Assembly (NCBI GenBank): GCA_035315885.1
Contig: DATFXM010000104.1
Span: 1-61,347, forward strand
Length of the DNA stretch: 61,347 bases
From: DATFXM01 sp035315885
Lineage (GTDB): Bacteria > Acidobacteriota > Blastocatellia > UBA7656
Direction: 5' to 3'
Shown piece after piece: positions 26,775 to 35,569 of the stretch. A model generated the notes under the pieces. The model made no database searches, had not been told where the DNA came from, and saw only the letters and a list, made by a program, of their open reading frames with translations. How positions within the stretch are numbered: the first letter of the stretch is position 1; each line of letters begins with the position of its first letter. A program made the position numbers and the translations under genes.

Positions 26775-27652
26775 GCAGCCTCCTGCCTGCCGAGCAGCCT
26801 GATATATCCAGCGCTGATCAGATTGGTCATCATCAGCAATACCAGCGACATCGCTGCGGCATATCCGAGATCAAAAAAACGAAATGCAGATCGATAGATG
26901 TACAGACTCACAGTCTCAGTCGCGAAGCCCGGCCCGCCTTCTGTAAGGATGTAGATCTGATCGAAAACCCGCAGCAAATCCATCGTGCGAAGCAGGAGCG
27001 CAATCAGAATAGCCGGCTTGAGCATCGGCAACGTTATGTCGCGAAACATTTGATAAGCACTCGCGCCATCAATTGTCGCAGCTTCGTACGGTTCCTGCGG
27101 AATTGCCTGCAATCCTGCGAGCAGCACCAGAAACATGAACGGCGTCCACTGCCACACGTCCACCGCGATTACACTAAGCATTGCCAGAAGAGGTGACGCG
27201 GTCCACGTCATCGACTGGGTGTTAACCCCCACGGCCTTGAGCGTCCCGTTTATCGCGCCGAAGTCGGGATTCAACATCAATCGCCAGATCACTCCCACGA
27301 CTACCGGCGGAAGCATCATCGGAATCAACACAATCGCCCGAAAGACTCCGCGTCCTCTCAGAGGGCGGTCCGCGATCAACGCCAGCCCAAGCCCTATCAC
27401 GAATTCAAGAGTCAGGGCGGCCACCGCGTAGATCAGAGTGTGAAGGAGCGCCGACCTGAAGAACCCGTCAGTCGCCAGGCGGCTGAAATTTCGCAAAGAC
27501 CACGACCCCTCGCCTCCGCCCGGCTCAAACGAAACTCTGATCAGGTAGAAAAGCGGATACAGGGATAACGCCAGAAGCACGGCGATGGCGGGTGCCAACA
27601 GCAGGCGCGCCAGCATTCGATCATGGGCGCCAAACTTTCGAGCCGCTTTCAT
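26771..27652 (-). CDS. Carbohydrate ABC transporter permease (MalF type)
   Basis: 293 residues, six membrane helices. The EAA loop is YEAATIDGASAYQMFRDITL near residue 195, and the N-terminal LLLAPAIAVLLALSLYPLFY is the typical first helix. It is the partner of the MalG-type permease, and its start overlaps the substrate-binding protein stop by four bases, so the importer genes are translationally coupled. Gene order (binding protein, MalF, MalG, MalK) is the usual one for CUT1 importers of oligosaccharides. Confidence 0.93.
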   Translation of the reverse strand: MKAARKFGAHDRMLARLLLAPAIAVLLALSLYPLFYLIRVSFEPGGGEGSWSLRNFSRLATDGFFRSALLHTLIYAVAALTLEFVIGLGLALIADRPLRGRGVFRAIVLIPMMLPPVVVGVIWRLMLNPDFGAINGTLKAVGVNTQSMTWTASPLLAMLSVIAVDVWQWTPFMFLVLLAGLQAIPQEPYEAATIDGASAYQMFRDITLPMLKPAILIALLLRTMDLLRVFDQIYILTEGGPGFATETVSLYIYRSAFRFFDLGYAAAMSLVLLMMTNLISAGYIRLLGRQEAA

Positions 27653-29055
27653 TTGCGCATTCTCTCGACAATCTTTCCGATCTCGGCGTTGGCCTCGTTC
27701 ATCGCCTGTTCTGCCGAGAGCTCGCCGCTGTTGGCACGCGACAGATAGATGCCGAACACGTTTTCAATCTCGCTCCATTGCGGAGTGCGTGGGCGCGCCC
27801 GGGAAGTTTCCAGTGATTTTAGCTGCGCAGGGTATGAAGGGAACTTCGCCACAAGCTCCGGGTCGTTGAACAGCGACCGGCGAGTCGGCGGATTGCCAGC
27901 TAGCGCGGACTTCTTCATCTGCTCCTGCGAAGTAGCCCAGAGTAAGAATTCAAAGGCTGCGTCGGGGTTACGCGAGCCCTTTGGAATTGCTACCAGCCAG
28001 TTCCCGATCTCTGCCTGGCCGCTCTTCTGGGGCGCTGAGCGCTGCGACCCAACATTTTTTGCACCTCCCTGACCGGCTTGATCTTTGATCTTCGTCGAAG
28101 CGGAAGTTAATTCCGCACGAGTCCGGTTGGCTAGCCCTGGCAATGTAGTGAACACGACCTTGCCTATCACTCTGGACTTGGATGGATCGCCAAACGCACT
28201 GATCCAGGCAGGCCAGTTGATCGACATTGCTGCAGTACCCTGCAGCAAATGCGCCGACACTTCAGTCGCGTTGAAGCTTGGATATCCCGGAGGCGCATAC
28301 TTCCCCAGCTCGATCATGAACTTCAGCGCATTGATCCCTTCGGGGCTGTTGACCGCCGGCTTGCCCGCATCATCGAACATCTCAGCGCCAAAAGACCAGA
28401 AGATCGGCATGAAGTCAGCCACTGCCGAGTTGCCGCGGGCCGCCCGCATGACGTAGCCGTACACAGCGCCACCTCCTGGCGCGCCCGCTGTTTCATGCTC
28501 GCTGATAGTCCTTGCGGCGTTGAGGACGTCTTCCCAGGTGTCCGGCTCTTTCAGAGCGTATTTCTTGAACAGATCCTCGCGATAGAAGAACAACTGAGAA
28601 TTGCCTACGTACGGCAAGGCCCGAAGCGAACCCTCGGCGTACGGGTGCTTGCACAGCGCGATCGACGTGGACACAAAATCGCCATCCGCACCAGACTGAC
28701 CTCTCTTTTGATAAAGCGGACCCAGATCCAACAGAAGGTCTTCGGTAGCGAACCGCGGAAACCACGGATCGTCCAGCATAATCAAGTCGTAGGCTCCGGT
28801 CCCCGAACTAAGATCGACAAGTTCCTTTGCGAACAGATCATCGTAAGGAAACTCGACAACATCTACGTGCAAACCGGTTGCAGCCTCGTAGTCCCGTGCA
28901 GCGGCCTTGAGAGCGTCACCCTCGACGCCCGAATTGACGACCAGTCTTATCCGGCCCGACTGCGAACCCCCACAGGAGGCAAACAAAGCTGAACACAAAA
29001 GGAGAATGAACAACAGACGCATGGCGAACAGCAATTGGTTTTGAACGGGTTTCAT
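27649..29055 (-). CDS. Sugar-binding lipoprotein of the ABC importer
   Basis: 468 residues (457 if the ATG at 29022 is used; neither start has a clear ribosome site). The lipoprotein signal ends in LFASCGG, so the mature protein would be lipid-anchored on Cys. The body is an extracellular solute-binding protein type 1 fold: DVVEFPYDDLFAKELVDLSS, YDLIMLDDPWFPRFA, PYVGNSQLFFYREDLF and the GAAMSINWPAW region. It captures a carbohydrate for the permeases encoded downstream. The GH20 hexosaminidase nearby suggests beta-linked N-acetylhexosamine oligosaccharides; the ligand is inferred. Confidence 0.9.
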   Translation of the reverse strand: MKPVQNQLLFAMRLLFILLLCSALFASCGGSQSGRIRLVVNSGVEGDALKAAARDYEAATGLHVDVVEFPYDDLFAKELVDLSSGTGAYDLIMLDDPWFPRFATEDLLLDLGPLYQKRGQSGADGDFVSTSIALCKHPYAEGSLRALPYVGNSQLFFYREDLFKKYALKEPDTWEDVLNAARTISEHETAGAPGGGAVYGYVMRAARGNSAVADFMPIFWSFGAEMFDDAGKPAVNSPEGINALKFMIELGKYAPPGYPSFNATEVSAHLLQGTAAMSINWPAWISAFGDPSKSRVIGKVVFTTLPGLANRTRAELTSASTKIKDQAGQGGAKNVGSQRSAPQKSGQAEIGNWLVAIPKGSRNPDAAFEFLLWATSQEQMKKSALAGNPPTRRSLFNDPELVAKFPSYPAQLKSLETSRARPRTPQWSEIENVFGIYLSRANSGELSAEQAMNEANAEIGKIVERMRK

Positions 29056-29189
29056 AGAGTCAGAGTGAAGAGGTCGGAAGGTCTGGCCGCGCTGCTCAAT
29101 TGGATGACAAGAACGCGCAATGGATGCCTGATAGGTGCTCCTTGTCGCTTTGCGCTAAACGGTCATCGGCTATCGAAAACGCCGGCCCA

Positions 29190-30689
29190 TCAAAACGCAG
29201 GGCGTTTCAACTCGTGCAGCGCCACAAGAGTGATGGTTGTCGGGATACCGTCTTCGACTTCAACTCGTAACAGGGCTTGAAAGCAGGGTAGGGACGAGGC
29301 CGTATGCTCCAACTGACGAAGCTTCTGATTCAACTGCGAGAGATGCCAATGGTTCGTTACGTATTCAACCGCCGCTTCCGTTCCCTGGCTGTAGACGCCC
29401 GCAAGAAGCATCACGCGGTTCTGCTCGGAGATGTTTGGTCTCACAGTGACCAGCGCGTAGTCCACCATGAGTGCTCCGGTTCGTCCGTCAAACTGCGGGA
29501 TGTATTCTGATTGCTCGCCCTGCTGTACATTGCGATTCTCAACGGTCGCGCTGCCGGTGAACACGAAGTCTTCGGTCTTCGGAAGCTTGCCCGACCATTC
29601 GTTAACCCATACTCCACCCAGCAGTATGACGTTGCGGCTCTTCAGGTCGTCAGCTCGAACTGTCCGGCTCTGTTTCAGGACAAACGTCTTGTCTGTGCTT
29701 CGAAACAGATCCGTGAGACGGAACAACCCAATAGCCTCTCCCATCCCGGTATAGACGTCGGTGCTCAGAATGAGTCGAGGCGTTTTGTTTTGTCTGACGA
29801 CAACTTTCTCGTCACCCGACCCCGCGTCAGCCAGACTGCCCTTAGCATTGCTGATCACAATCTCGGGGTTCATTACCGCTTTGCCTCTCAGCGCTTCGAC
29901 CGCTTCTGGTGTCAACGTGATTGACTGGCGCTCAGAGGCTTCGGGATCACTCGGGTTAGAAAGCCGCAGGACAGGAGGGTTGCTGAGCACCACGAGCGGC
30001 GCCGCGGAATCTGCAAAGAACGGTTGCCAGAGCTCGCCGTAGATCCCGGTCTCCTTAGGTGCGCGAGCTGCGGCCGCTTCCGCGCGCAGCCTTTGGTTAA
30101 CGTACACTAGACCGGCAATCGCCACCGAAAGCGCAACGACGACGCCCCAGGGAGCGAGCTTCGCAATTGATACTCGCTTCCCCTTTGGTGGAGAAATGAT
30201 CGAGACGTTTTGTGGGGGCTGGCTCTCGTCCGGCTTGACCGGCTGTCTGTAGAACGCTGGTTGATAGCTTCCGGCTGGAATGTCGATGCGGATTGAGTCG
30301 GCTGCGCCTTCAGCCTGGTAGTACGCCTCCAGTTTTTTTCGGATCTCATGGGCGACGACCCTTACGATGGGGTCCGACGACGGATGGTAGTCATTACCAC
30401 GGCCGAAAACATCGTAAGCGATGACGTATTCGTTCAGCTCGGCCGCTCGTCCCTGGAGATAAAAATCGCAGACCAGGAGCAGAAATTTCTTCCTCCTGCG
30501 AGCGTTCACAAAATGCTTGCTGGTCAGTATTGCTTCGAGCGCAAGTTGGACCTCTTCGGGTTCAACGTGCTCGGATGCTTGTTTTGCTACTCTGGTGGCC
30601 ACCTGACCTGTCCCAGTTCTGGAGACGTCTTCTAGAATCTGACTGAATACGCGACCCCGGGTGTAAAAGCAGACTAATTCTAGCCCCAC
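29190..30689 (-). CDS. Membrane protein with uncharacterised N-terminal domain common in Acidobacteria
   Basis: About 499 residues from a GTG start without a clear ribosome site. Residues about 45-155 form a conserved-looking domain: VQLALEAILTSKHFVNARR, LQGRAAELNEYVIAYDVFGR, SSDPIVRVVAHEIRKKLEAYY and RIDIPAGSYQPAFYR. I recall this as common in large Acidobacteria proteins, but I know no function for it. One membrane helix (about 172-192, GVVVALSVAIAGLVYVN) leads to a probable periplasmic domain of about 300 residues with DYALVTVRP and AGVYSQGTEAAVEYVT. It lies between the hexosaminidase and the binding protein of the importer. A sensor or regulator for that system is possible. Confidence 0.65.
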   Translation of the reverse strand: MGLELVCFYTRGRVFSQILEDVSRTGTGQVATRVAKQASEHVEPEEVQLALEAILTSKHFVNARRRKKFLLLVCDFYLQGRAAELNEYVIAYDVFGRGNDYHPSSDPIVRVVAHEIRKKLEAYYQAEGAADSIRIDIPAGSYQPAFYRQPVKPDESQPPQNVSIISPPKGKRVSIAKLAPWGVVVALSVAIAGLVYVNQRLRAEAAAARAPKETGIYGELWQPFFADSAAPLVVLSNPPVLRLSNPSDPEASERQSITLTPEAVEALRGKAVMNPEIVISNAKGSLADAGSGDEKVVVRQNKTPRLILSTDVYTGMGEAIGLFRLTDLFRSTDKTFVLKQSRTVRADDLKSRNVILLGGVWVNEWSGKLPKTEDFVFTGSATVENRNVQQGEQSEYIPQFDGRTGALMVDYALVTVRPNISEQNRVMLLAGVYSQGTEAAVEYVTNHWHLSQLNQKLRQLEHTASSLPCFQALLRVEVEDGIPTTITLVALHELKRPAF

Positions 30690-30747
30690 ACGACTATAGC
30701 CGCAAAGTGGGATTTGCCCGGCGGCCGAACGAGCGAACAGGCAGTGT

Positions 30748-32895
30748 CTACTTGCCGGGCGAGGCGGGTTTTTCAGTGGCCAGGAGTTTTACCCTCTTCT
30801 TCCATTCGGAATGGGCCGAGTTCTTCAATTCCGGGATTTCGGCTGCCGCGATCACGAGCTGTCGCACACCCGGAATGATCGCCAGTTCTACTGCCGATGA
30901 ATTCGGTTTCGAGGCCTTCTCCAGTAACGCCAGCCTCGAAGTGCGCCACTCCTTGCTGGGCGGAGCGGCGCTTGAAAGAAAGGCGACCGCTTCCAGACCG
31001 GCTGCGCCGATGTCCGACAGATCTCTCGCAACAGGCCCCGCATCGTCAAGCAGTGGCGACGTAGCTATTGTCACGTCGAGTGCAGGGCGAATGTCTCGCC
31101 ATTCTTTCAGCATCGCGACGAGCTGGTCATTGTTCGTCTTGAACCGGGGTGCGTCCGACAACAGCCCATCGACCAGCGCCACGAACGACCGCGCGGTCAG
31201 GCTTTCGGGACGCGCTGCATCGACCAGGCGAGTCAAAGGCGATAATTGATTGGTCGGATGATTCTCACCGCGATGATAGATCTTCATCGGCTCTACAACA
31301 TCCACCAGCGTCTGCAGAGCAGAGATGTCCTTTCCATTAGTCAAACGTCTGAGCATTCGGCCCATTCTTGTCTCGTGTGTCAGGCCCAGCTCCTCGAGCT
31401 CGAGACTGACCAGATCGAGACGCCGATACACATCGTCCACATCGGTTATCGAGCGAGGCGACCAGAAGCGTTCCGCTATAGCAGCCAGACGCGGCCAAAT
31501 CCTCGAATCGACCGTCTCCTCGCTTACATATTCAGTCCACATGCAGGCCTCGCCGCCAAGAATGTTCGCAGCCTGATCTGGAGTCAGGGCCGCGTCCGCA
31601 GCGAGAGGATCAACCGCATAATGCTGGGCGGCCGACAGCATATGATCGAGATAGTATCCCGATGAAAGAATTCCGGCGACGCCTTGCTTTGCTGCTTCGG
31701 CAAGAGACTCTTGTCCGCGCCACGATTGAACGACAATTCCCTTCGGGAGCCCGGAACTCAAGATCTCGTCCCAGCCAATCATCTTCTTCCCGTGCTTTGT
31801 CACAATCGCTGCGACTCGTTCGGTGAAATACCGCTGGAGGCTGACGTTGTCCTTGATCCCCTTCTCCTTCATAAAGCTCTGAATTTTCGGGTTCTTGGAC
31901 CAGTGCTCGCCGTTGCTCTCGTCTCCGCCGATGTGCAGGTAAGGATCAGGGAAGAGCGCGGCCATCTCACCGAGGAATTCGTCGATAAACTTGTAGACAG
32001 CTTCGTTCGTCGGATCAAAGGCAGGATCCATAATCCCCCAGGTCCGTTCAATCTTGTACGGTCCCGGCAAGGTGGCAAGAGATGGATAACCGACGAACCA
32101 GCTGGTCGAATGTCCGGGCATGTCGAATTCAGGTACTACCCGGATCCCTCTATCGGCGGCATACGCGATGATGTCGCGTATCTCGTCCTGCGTGTAGTAC
32201 AGACCATCCGAGCCCATTTCGTGGAGCTTCGGAAACTTGCGGCTCTCAATTCTGAAGCCCTGGTCCTCGGTGAGATGAAAGTGGAGGACATTGAGCTTAA
32301 CGGCGGCCATGCCATCAAGCTGGCGCTTGATGACGCTGACGGGCATGAAGTGCCGTCCCGAATCTATCATCAGGCCTCGCCATGGAAAGCGAGGCTTGTC
32401 ATGCACCGTCACTGCCGGAAGGAAGTATCCATCGTGGTCGGCTTCGATGAGCTGGTAAAACGTCTCCAGTCCGCGCATTGCGCCATCGGTCGTGTGCGCG
32501 CTCAAGACCGCTTGTCTGTCTGATACCTCCAGCGAATAGGATTCATCCTGTTTCAACACGGGGAATTGTGGAACCTGACTCCCACAGCGGACTACGAGAT
32601 CCGCTGAGCCGGAATCGGACTGGGCCCGGGTCGAGCACTCGAGCCCGGTGTGTCGAGAGAGCCTTGCGCCGACGCGATCACAGGCGGCGATCAGGCGCGC
32701 GTCCTGAACGGCAGTCACGGCGATGGTAAAACGGTTCTTGAGTGGAAAGCGCCCCTGCTTAAAGGTAACGGACTCGGGTACGGGTATAAGGGCGTTGGTG
32801 CGGGCGGCTCCCTGTGTGGGGCGCGCAGTCTGGCCGCCTGCCGTTGCAGCGAGCGCTAGCAGCAACAAGAACGAGATCGATTTTTTGAGGTTCAT
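30748..32895 (-). CDS. Beta-N-acetylhexosaminidase, GH20
   Basis: A 715-residue exported GH20 enzyme with a signal peptide (SISFLLLLALAATAGGQ). Residues about 35-165 are the GH20b domain, then the TIM barrel with DSGRHFMPVSVIKRQLDGMA, LHFHLTEDQGFRIES, PEFDMPGHSTSW and the catalytic Asp-Glu pair in YLHIGGDESNG. The C-terminal 200 residues form an alpha-helical extension. It removes terminal GlcNAc or GalNAc from glycans by substrate-assisted catalysis. It is the first of the minus-strand genes that lead to a sugar importer, so it probably releases sugars for uptake. Confidence 0.93.
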   Translation of the reverse strand: MNLKKSISFLLLLALAATAGGQTARPTQGAARTNALIPVPESVTFKQGRFPLKNRFTIAVTAVQDARLIAACDRVGARLSRHTGLECSTRAQSDSGSADLVVRCGSQVPQFPVLKQDESYSLEVSDRQAVLSAHTTDGAMRGLETFYQLIEADHDGYFLPAVTVHDKPRFPWRGLMIDSGRHFMPVSVIKRQLDGMAAVKLNVLHFHLTEDQGFRIESRKFPKLHEMGSDGLYYTQDEIRDIIAYAADRGIRVVPEFDMPGHSTSWFVGYPSLATLPGPYKIERTWGIMDPAFDPTNEAVYKFIDEFLGEMAALFPDPYLHIGGDESNGEHWSKNPKIQSFMKEKGIKDNVSLQRYFTERVAAIVTKHGKKMIGWDEILSSGLPKGIVVQSWRGQESLAEAAKQGVAGILSSGYYLDHMLSAAQHYAVDPLAADAALTPDQAANILGGEACMWTEYVSEETVDSRIWPRLAAIAERFWSPRSITDVDDVYRRLDLVSLELEELGLTHETRMGRMLRRLTNGKDISALQTLVDVVEPMKIYHRGENHPTNQLSPLTRLVDAARPESLTARSFVALVDGLLSDAPRFKTNNDQLVAMLKEWRDIRPALDVTIATSPLLDDAGPVARDLSDIGAAGLEAVAFLSSAAPPSKEWRTSRLALLEKASKPNSSAVELAIIPGVRQLVIAAAEIPELKNSAHSEWKKRVKLLATEKPASPGK

Positions 32896-33496
32896 GAAGA
32901 CCCTTTGAATTGCGACAGGGGGTTCTTGGCGGCTTCAGAAAACCTACGTCCAATATCCGTCCATCTATCCGTCCATCAATGCTTCGGTTTTGGCTTCGGT
33001 TTTGGTGAATCCCAGCGCAGAAAAATGACGCAGGATTAACGTAGAGCCCGCCTCTGAAGCAGTCAACGGGTTTACTGTAAACTAACAGGTTAAGAACAGT
33101 ATGCAGTAGGCGGTAGGCAGTAGGCAGTATGCAGCAGGCAGTAGGCCAGCAGGGCAGTATTGGACGGGACGTCCGACTAAGCAATTCCGGGCTTCGGACT
33201 CAGGACTCAGAACACAGAACTCAGAACCCCGGTCGAGAATTGGAGACTTGCAAAACTTAAGAAGGACTGTGTGGCCGGACTCAGAGGGTGGTCGAGAGGC
33301 TCTCTCTGGTGAACAGCTACGAAACACAGCGAGCCCGCGCGAACGGCGAGCGAATGTATACGCTCGGGAGTCGAGTCGTCTACACTCTGTCGCCGTCACG
33401 CGGGCTCGAGCACTAACACTGCAGATGTCAGTACGCGCAGAGTCGGTAGTAAGCTTCCACCTTCTGCTTACTACTTACCGCCTGCTGCCTACTGCC
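32896..33496. other. 600-base intergenic region with repeats and an extended hairpin
   Basis: No gene supported. Contents in order: direct repeats CCGTCCATC and CTTCGGTTTTGG (about 32960-33005); a GCAGTAGGC tandem tract (33098-33160); CTCAGAACT-type repeats (33196-33230); a long imperfect hairpin with 18-19 bp arms (33331-33407); and an inverted GCAGTAGGC tract (about 33461-33498) that touches the groEL stop. The 105-residue reading frame on the minus strand at 33082-33399 is made mostly of repeats and is not accepted. Confidence 0.75.
33098..33160. repeat. GCAGTAGGC tandem repeat
   Basis: Seven-base units (GCAGTAG with GCGGTAG, GCAGTAT and GCAGCAG variants) repeated about nine times. The reverse complement lies at 33461-33498 next to groEL, and a further copy in the same orientation is at 61308-61331. 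Confidence 0.85.
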
Positions 33497-35119
33497 TCAG
33501 TAGTCCATTCCGCCGCCGGGCGGCATTGGAGCGGCCTTTTCCTTCTCCGGAATCTCCGAAACGACCGCCTCAGTTGTCAGCAACAGACCAGCTATCGAAG
33601 CAGCGTTTTGCAGCGCCGAGCGCGTCACTTTTGTGGGATCGACGACGCCCATCTTCAGCATATCGCCGTACTCCTCGCTCTGCGCATTGAATCCGTAGTT
33701 GGCATTCTTGTCGCTCTTGACCTTATCCACGATGACCGCGCCTTCGAAGCCCGCGTTTGCAACGATCTGACGAAGCGGTTCCTCGAGAGCGCGACGCACA
33801 ATGCCGACTCCGATGTTCTCGTCGTCGTGTTCGAGCGTGAAGCCCTCCAGAGCCTTTTGGGCTCTCATGAATGCCACACCGCCTCCCGGAACAATTCCTT
33901 CCTCGACCGCTGCCTTGGTCGCGTGCATGGCGTCTTCGACACGAGCCTTCTTCTCCTTCAATTCAGTCTCGGTCGCGGCGCCAACCTTGATCACTGCTAC
34001 GCCGCCCACCAACTTCGCAAGCCGTTCCTGAAGCTTCTCGCGGTCGTAGTCGGAAGTCGTGTCGTCAATCTGAGTTCGAATCTGCTTTACTCGGCCTTCG
34101 ATTTCGGCATTCTTGCCCGCGCCTTCGACGATCGTGGTGTTGTCTTTGTCGACCACAACCTTCTTCGCGCGACCCAGATCCTGAATCTGAATGTTCTCGA
34201 GCTTGATGCCGAGGTCCTCAGTGATTGCACGTCCGCCGGTCAACGTAGCGATGTCGCCCAGCATTGCTTTGCGGCGATCGCCAAAGCCCGGCGCCTTGAC
34301 CGCACACACCTGGAGAGTCCCGCGGAGCCTGTTCACCACCAGCGTAGCCAGCGCCTCGCCTTCAACTTCTTCGGCAACGATCAACAGCGGCTTGCTTTGA
34401 CGGGCCACCTGCTCGAGCAGCGGCAGCAGGTCCTTCATCGAAGAGATTTTCTTCTCGTGAATCAGGATGTAGGCGTCTTCGAGGACGCATTCCATGCGCT
34501 CGGCGTCGGTGACGAAATATGGCGAGAGGTAGCCGCGGTCGAATTGCATTCCTTCGACCACCTCGAGCGAAGTTTCAAGAGTTCTGGCCTCTTCGACGGT
34601 GATCACCCCGTCCTTGCCGACCTTGTCCATCGCCTCGGCAATCAGGTTGCCGATCGTCTCGTCGCCGTTGGCCGAAATCGTGCCGACCTGGGCGATGGCG
34701 TCTCCCTTTACCGGCTTGGAAAGACGCTTGATCTCGTCTACGGTCTTCTCGACTGCCTTTTCGATGCCGCGCTTTAGAGCCATAGGATTAGCGCCTGCGG
34801 CTACGGTTTTGACGCCTTCGCGGAAGATCGCCTGCGCGAGCACGGTTGCGGTGGTGGTGCCGTCGCCGGCAACGTCAGACGTCTTGGAAGCGACTTCGCG
34901 GACCATTTGCGCGCCGGTGTTCTCGAGTTTGTCCTCGAGTTCAATTTCCTTAGCGACTGTTACACCGTCCTTGGTGATTGTAGGAGAGCCGAACTTCTTT
35001 TCGATGACGACGTTTCGACCCTTGGGACCGAGGGTCACCTTGACCGCGTCGGCCAGGCGGTTGACCCCTGTAAGGATGCTTCTGCGAGACTCCTCGCCGA
35101 ATGAGATTTGTTTTGCCAT
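33497..35119 (-). CDS. groEL: Chaperonin GroEL
   Basis: A 540-residue 60-kDa chaperonin, normal length, ending in the usual Gly/Met-rich tail (PGGGMDY). Visible motifs: VTLGPKGRNVVIEKKFGSP, the ATP-binding AGDGTTTATVLAQAI, and AAVEEGIVPGGGVA. It folds proteins in the double-ring cavity with GroES. It lies 21 bases after groES, with AGGAGG before its ATG, in one operon under CIRCE control. The stop is followed at once by GGCAGTAGGCAGC repeats. Confidence 0.98.
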   Translation of the reverse strand: MAKQISFGEESRRSILTGVNRLADAVKVTLGPKGRNVVIEKKFGSPTITKDGVTVAKEIELEDKLENTGAQMVREVASKTSDVAGDGTTTATVLAQAIFREGVKTVAAGANPMALKRGIEKAVEKTVDEIKRLSKPVKGDAIAQVGTISANGDETIGNLIAEAMDKVGKDGVITVEEARTLETSLEVVEGMQFDRGYLSPYFVTDAERMECVLEDAYILIHEKKISSMKDLLPLLEQVARQSKPLLIVAEEVEGEALATLVVNRLRGTLQVCAVKAPGFGDRRKAMLGDIATLTGGRAITEDLGIKLENIQIQDLGRAKKVVVDKDNTTIVEGAGKNAEIEGRVKQIRTQIDDTTSDYDREKLQERLAKLVGGVAVIKVGAATETELKEKKARVEDAMHATKAAVEEGIVPGGGVAFMRAQKALEGFTLEHDDENIGVGIVRRALEEPLRQIVANAGFEGAVIVDKVKSDKNANYGFNAQSEEYGDMLKMGVVDPTKVTRSALQNAASIAGLLLTTEAVVSEIPEKEKAAPMPPGGGMDY

Positions 35120-35140
35120 AGCTTACCTCCTGTCCGAAAA

Positions 35141-35461
35141 TTAGGCGCCCTTTCCTTTTGTTTTGCTGGTGGACTCGAGGACGGCGAGAATCTCGTCCTC
35201 CCTGAGAATGAGCACTTCCTGGTCGTCGAGTTTGATCTCGGTGCCGGAATATTTTCCAAAGAGCACTCTGTCACCCTCTTTGACGTCCAGCGGCTGGCGC
35301 TCGCCGCTATCGAGCCGTTTGCCGGCTCCTACTGCAATCACCTCGCCCTCCTGGGGTTTTTCCTTTGCTGCATCCGGGATGATGATCCCCCCGCGGACTT
35401 GTTCCTTTTCTTCGATCCGCTTGATGATCACCCGGTCGTGCAACGGTCTGATATTAGCCAT
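35141..35461 (-). CDS. groES: Co-chaperonin GroES
   Basis: A 106-residue co-chaperonin, slightly longer than the usual 95-100 because of a Lys-rich C-terminal tail. It has the N-terminal IRPLHDRVIIKRIEEKEQV, the mobile loop with GGIIIPDAAKEKP, and GDRVLFGKYSGTEIKLD. It caps the GroEL ring. A strong AAGGAGG ribosome site is present, and a CIRCE element and promoter lie upstream. Confidence 0.98.
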   Translation of the reverse strand: MANIRPLHDRVIIKRIEEKEQVRGGIIIPDAAKEKPQEGEVIAVGAGKRLDSGERQPLDVKEGDRVLFGKYSGTEIKLDDQEVLILREDEILAVLESTSKTKGKGA

Positions 35462-35514
35462 GCTCCGGACCTCCTTTATGAAGTATGTAAGTACTTTTTA
35501 GTGCCAAGGTATCA

Positions 35515-35541
35515 TTAGCACTCGCGAAATTAGAGTGCTAA
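35515..35541 (-). promoter_or_regulatory. CIRCE operator of groES-groEL
   Basis: A perfect TTAGCACTC-N9-GAGTGCTAA inverted repeat, the binding site of the heat-shock repressor HrcA. It begins at the -10 box and sits just downstream of it, 54 bases before the groES start. hrcA itself is not in this window. Confidence 0.97.
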
Positions 35542-35568
35542 TCTACGGAATTGCGCGTCCGGTGTCAA
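35540..35568 (-). promoter_or_regulatory. Predicted groES-groEL promoter
   Basis: On the minus strand TTGACA (35563-35568), a 17-base spacer and TAGATT (35540-35545), with the -10 overlapping the CIRCE edge. Position and spacing fit a vegetative sigma promoter repressed by HrcA. Confidence 0.75.
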
Positions 35569-35569
35569 G

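Noticed and set aside
30748..32895. Plus-strand reading frames of 247-279 residues opposite the binding protein and GH20 genes
   Set aside because: They are antisense shadows of well-supported minus-strand genes and have no recognisable domains.
33248..34777. A 509-residue reading frame antisense to groEL
   Set aside because: It lies opposite a certain groEL gene and starts in repeat DNA. Its composition is what the complement of high-GC coding sequence gives.
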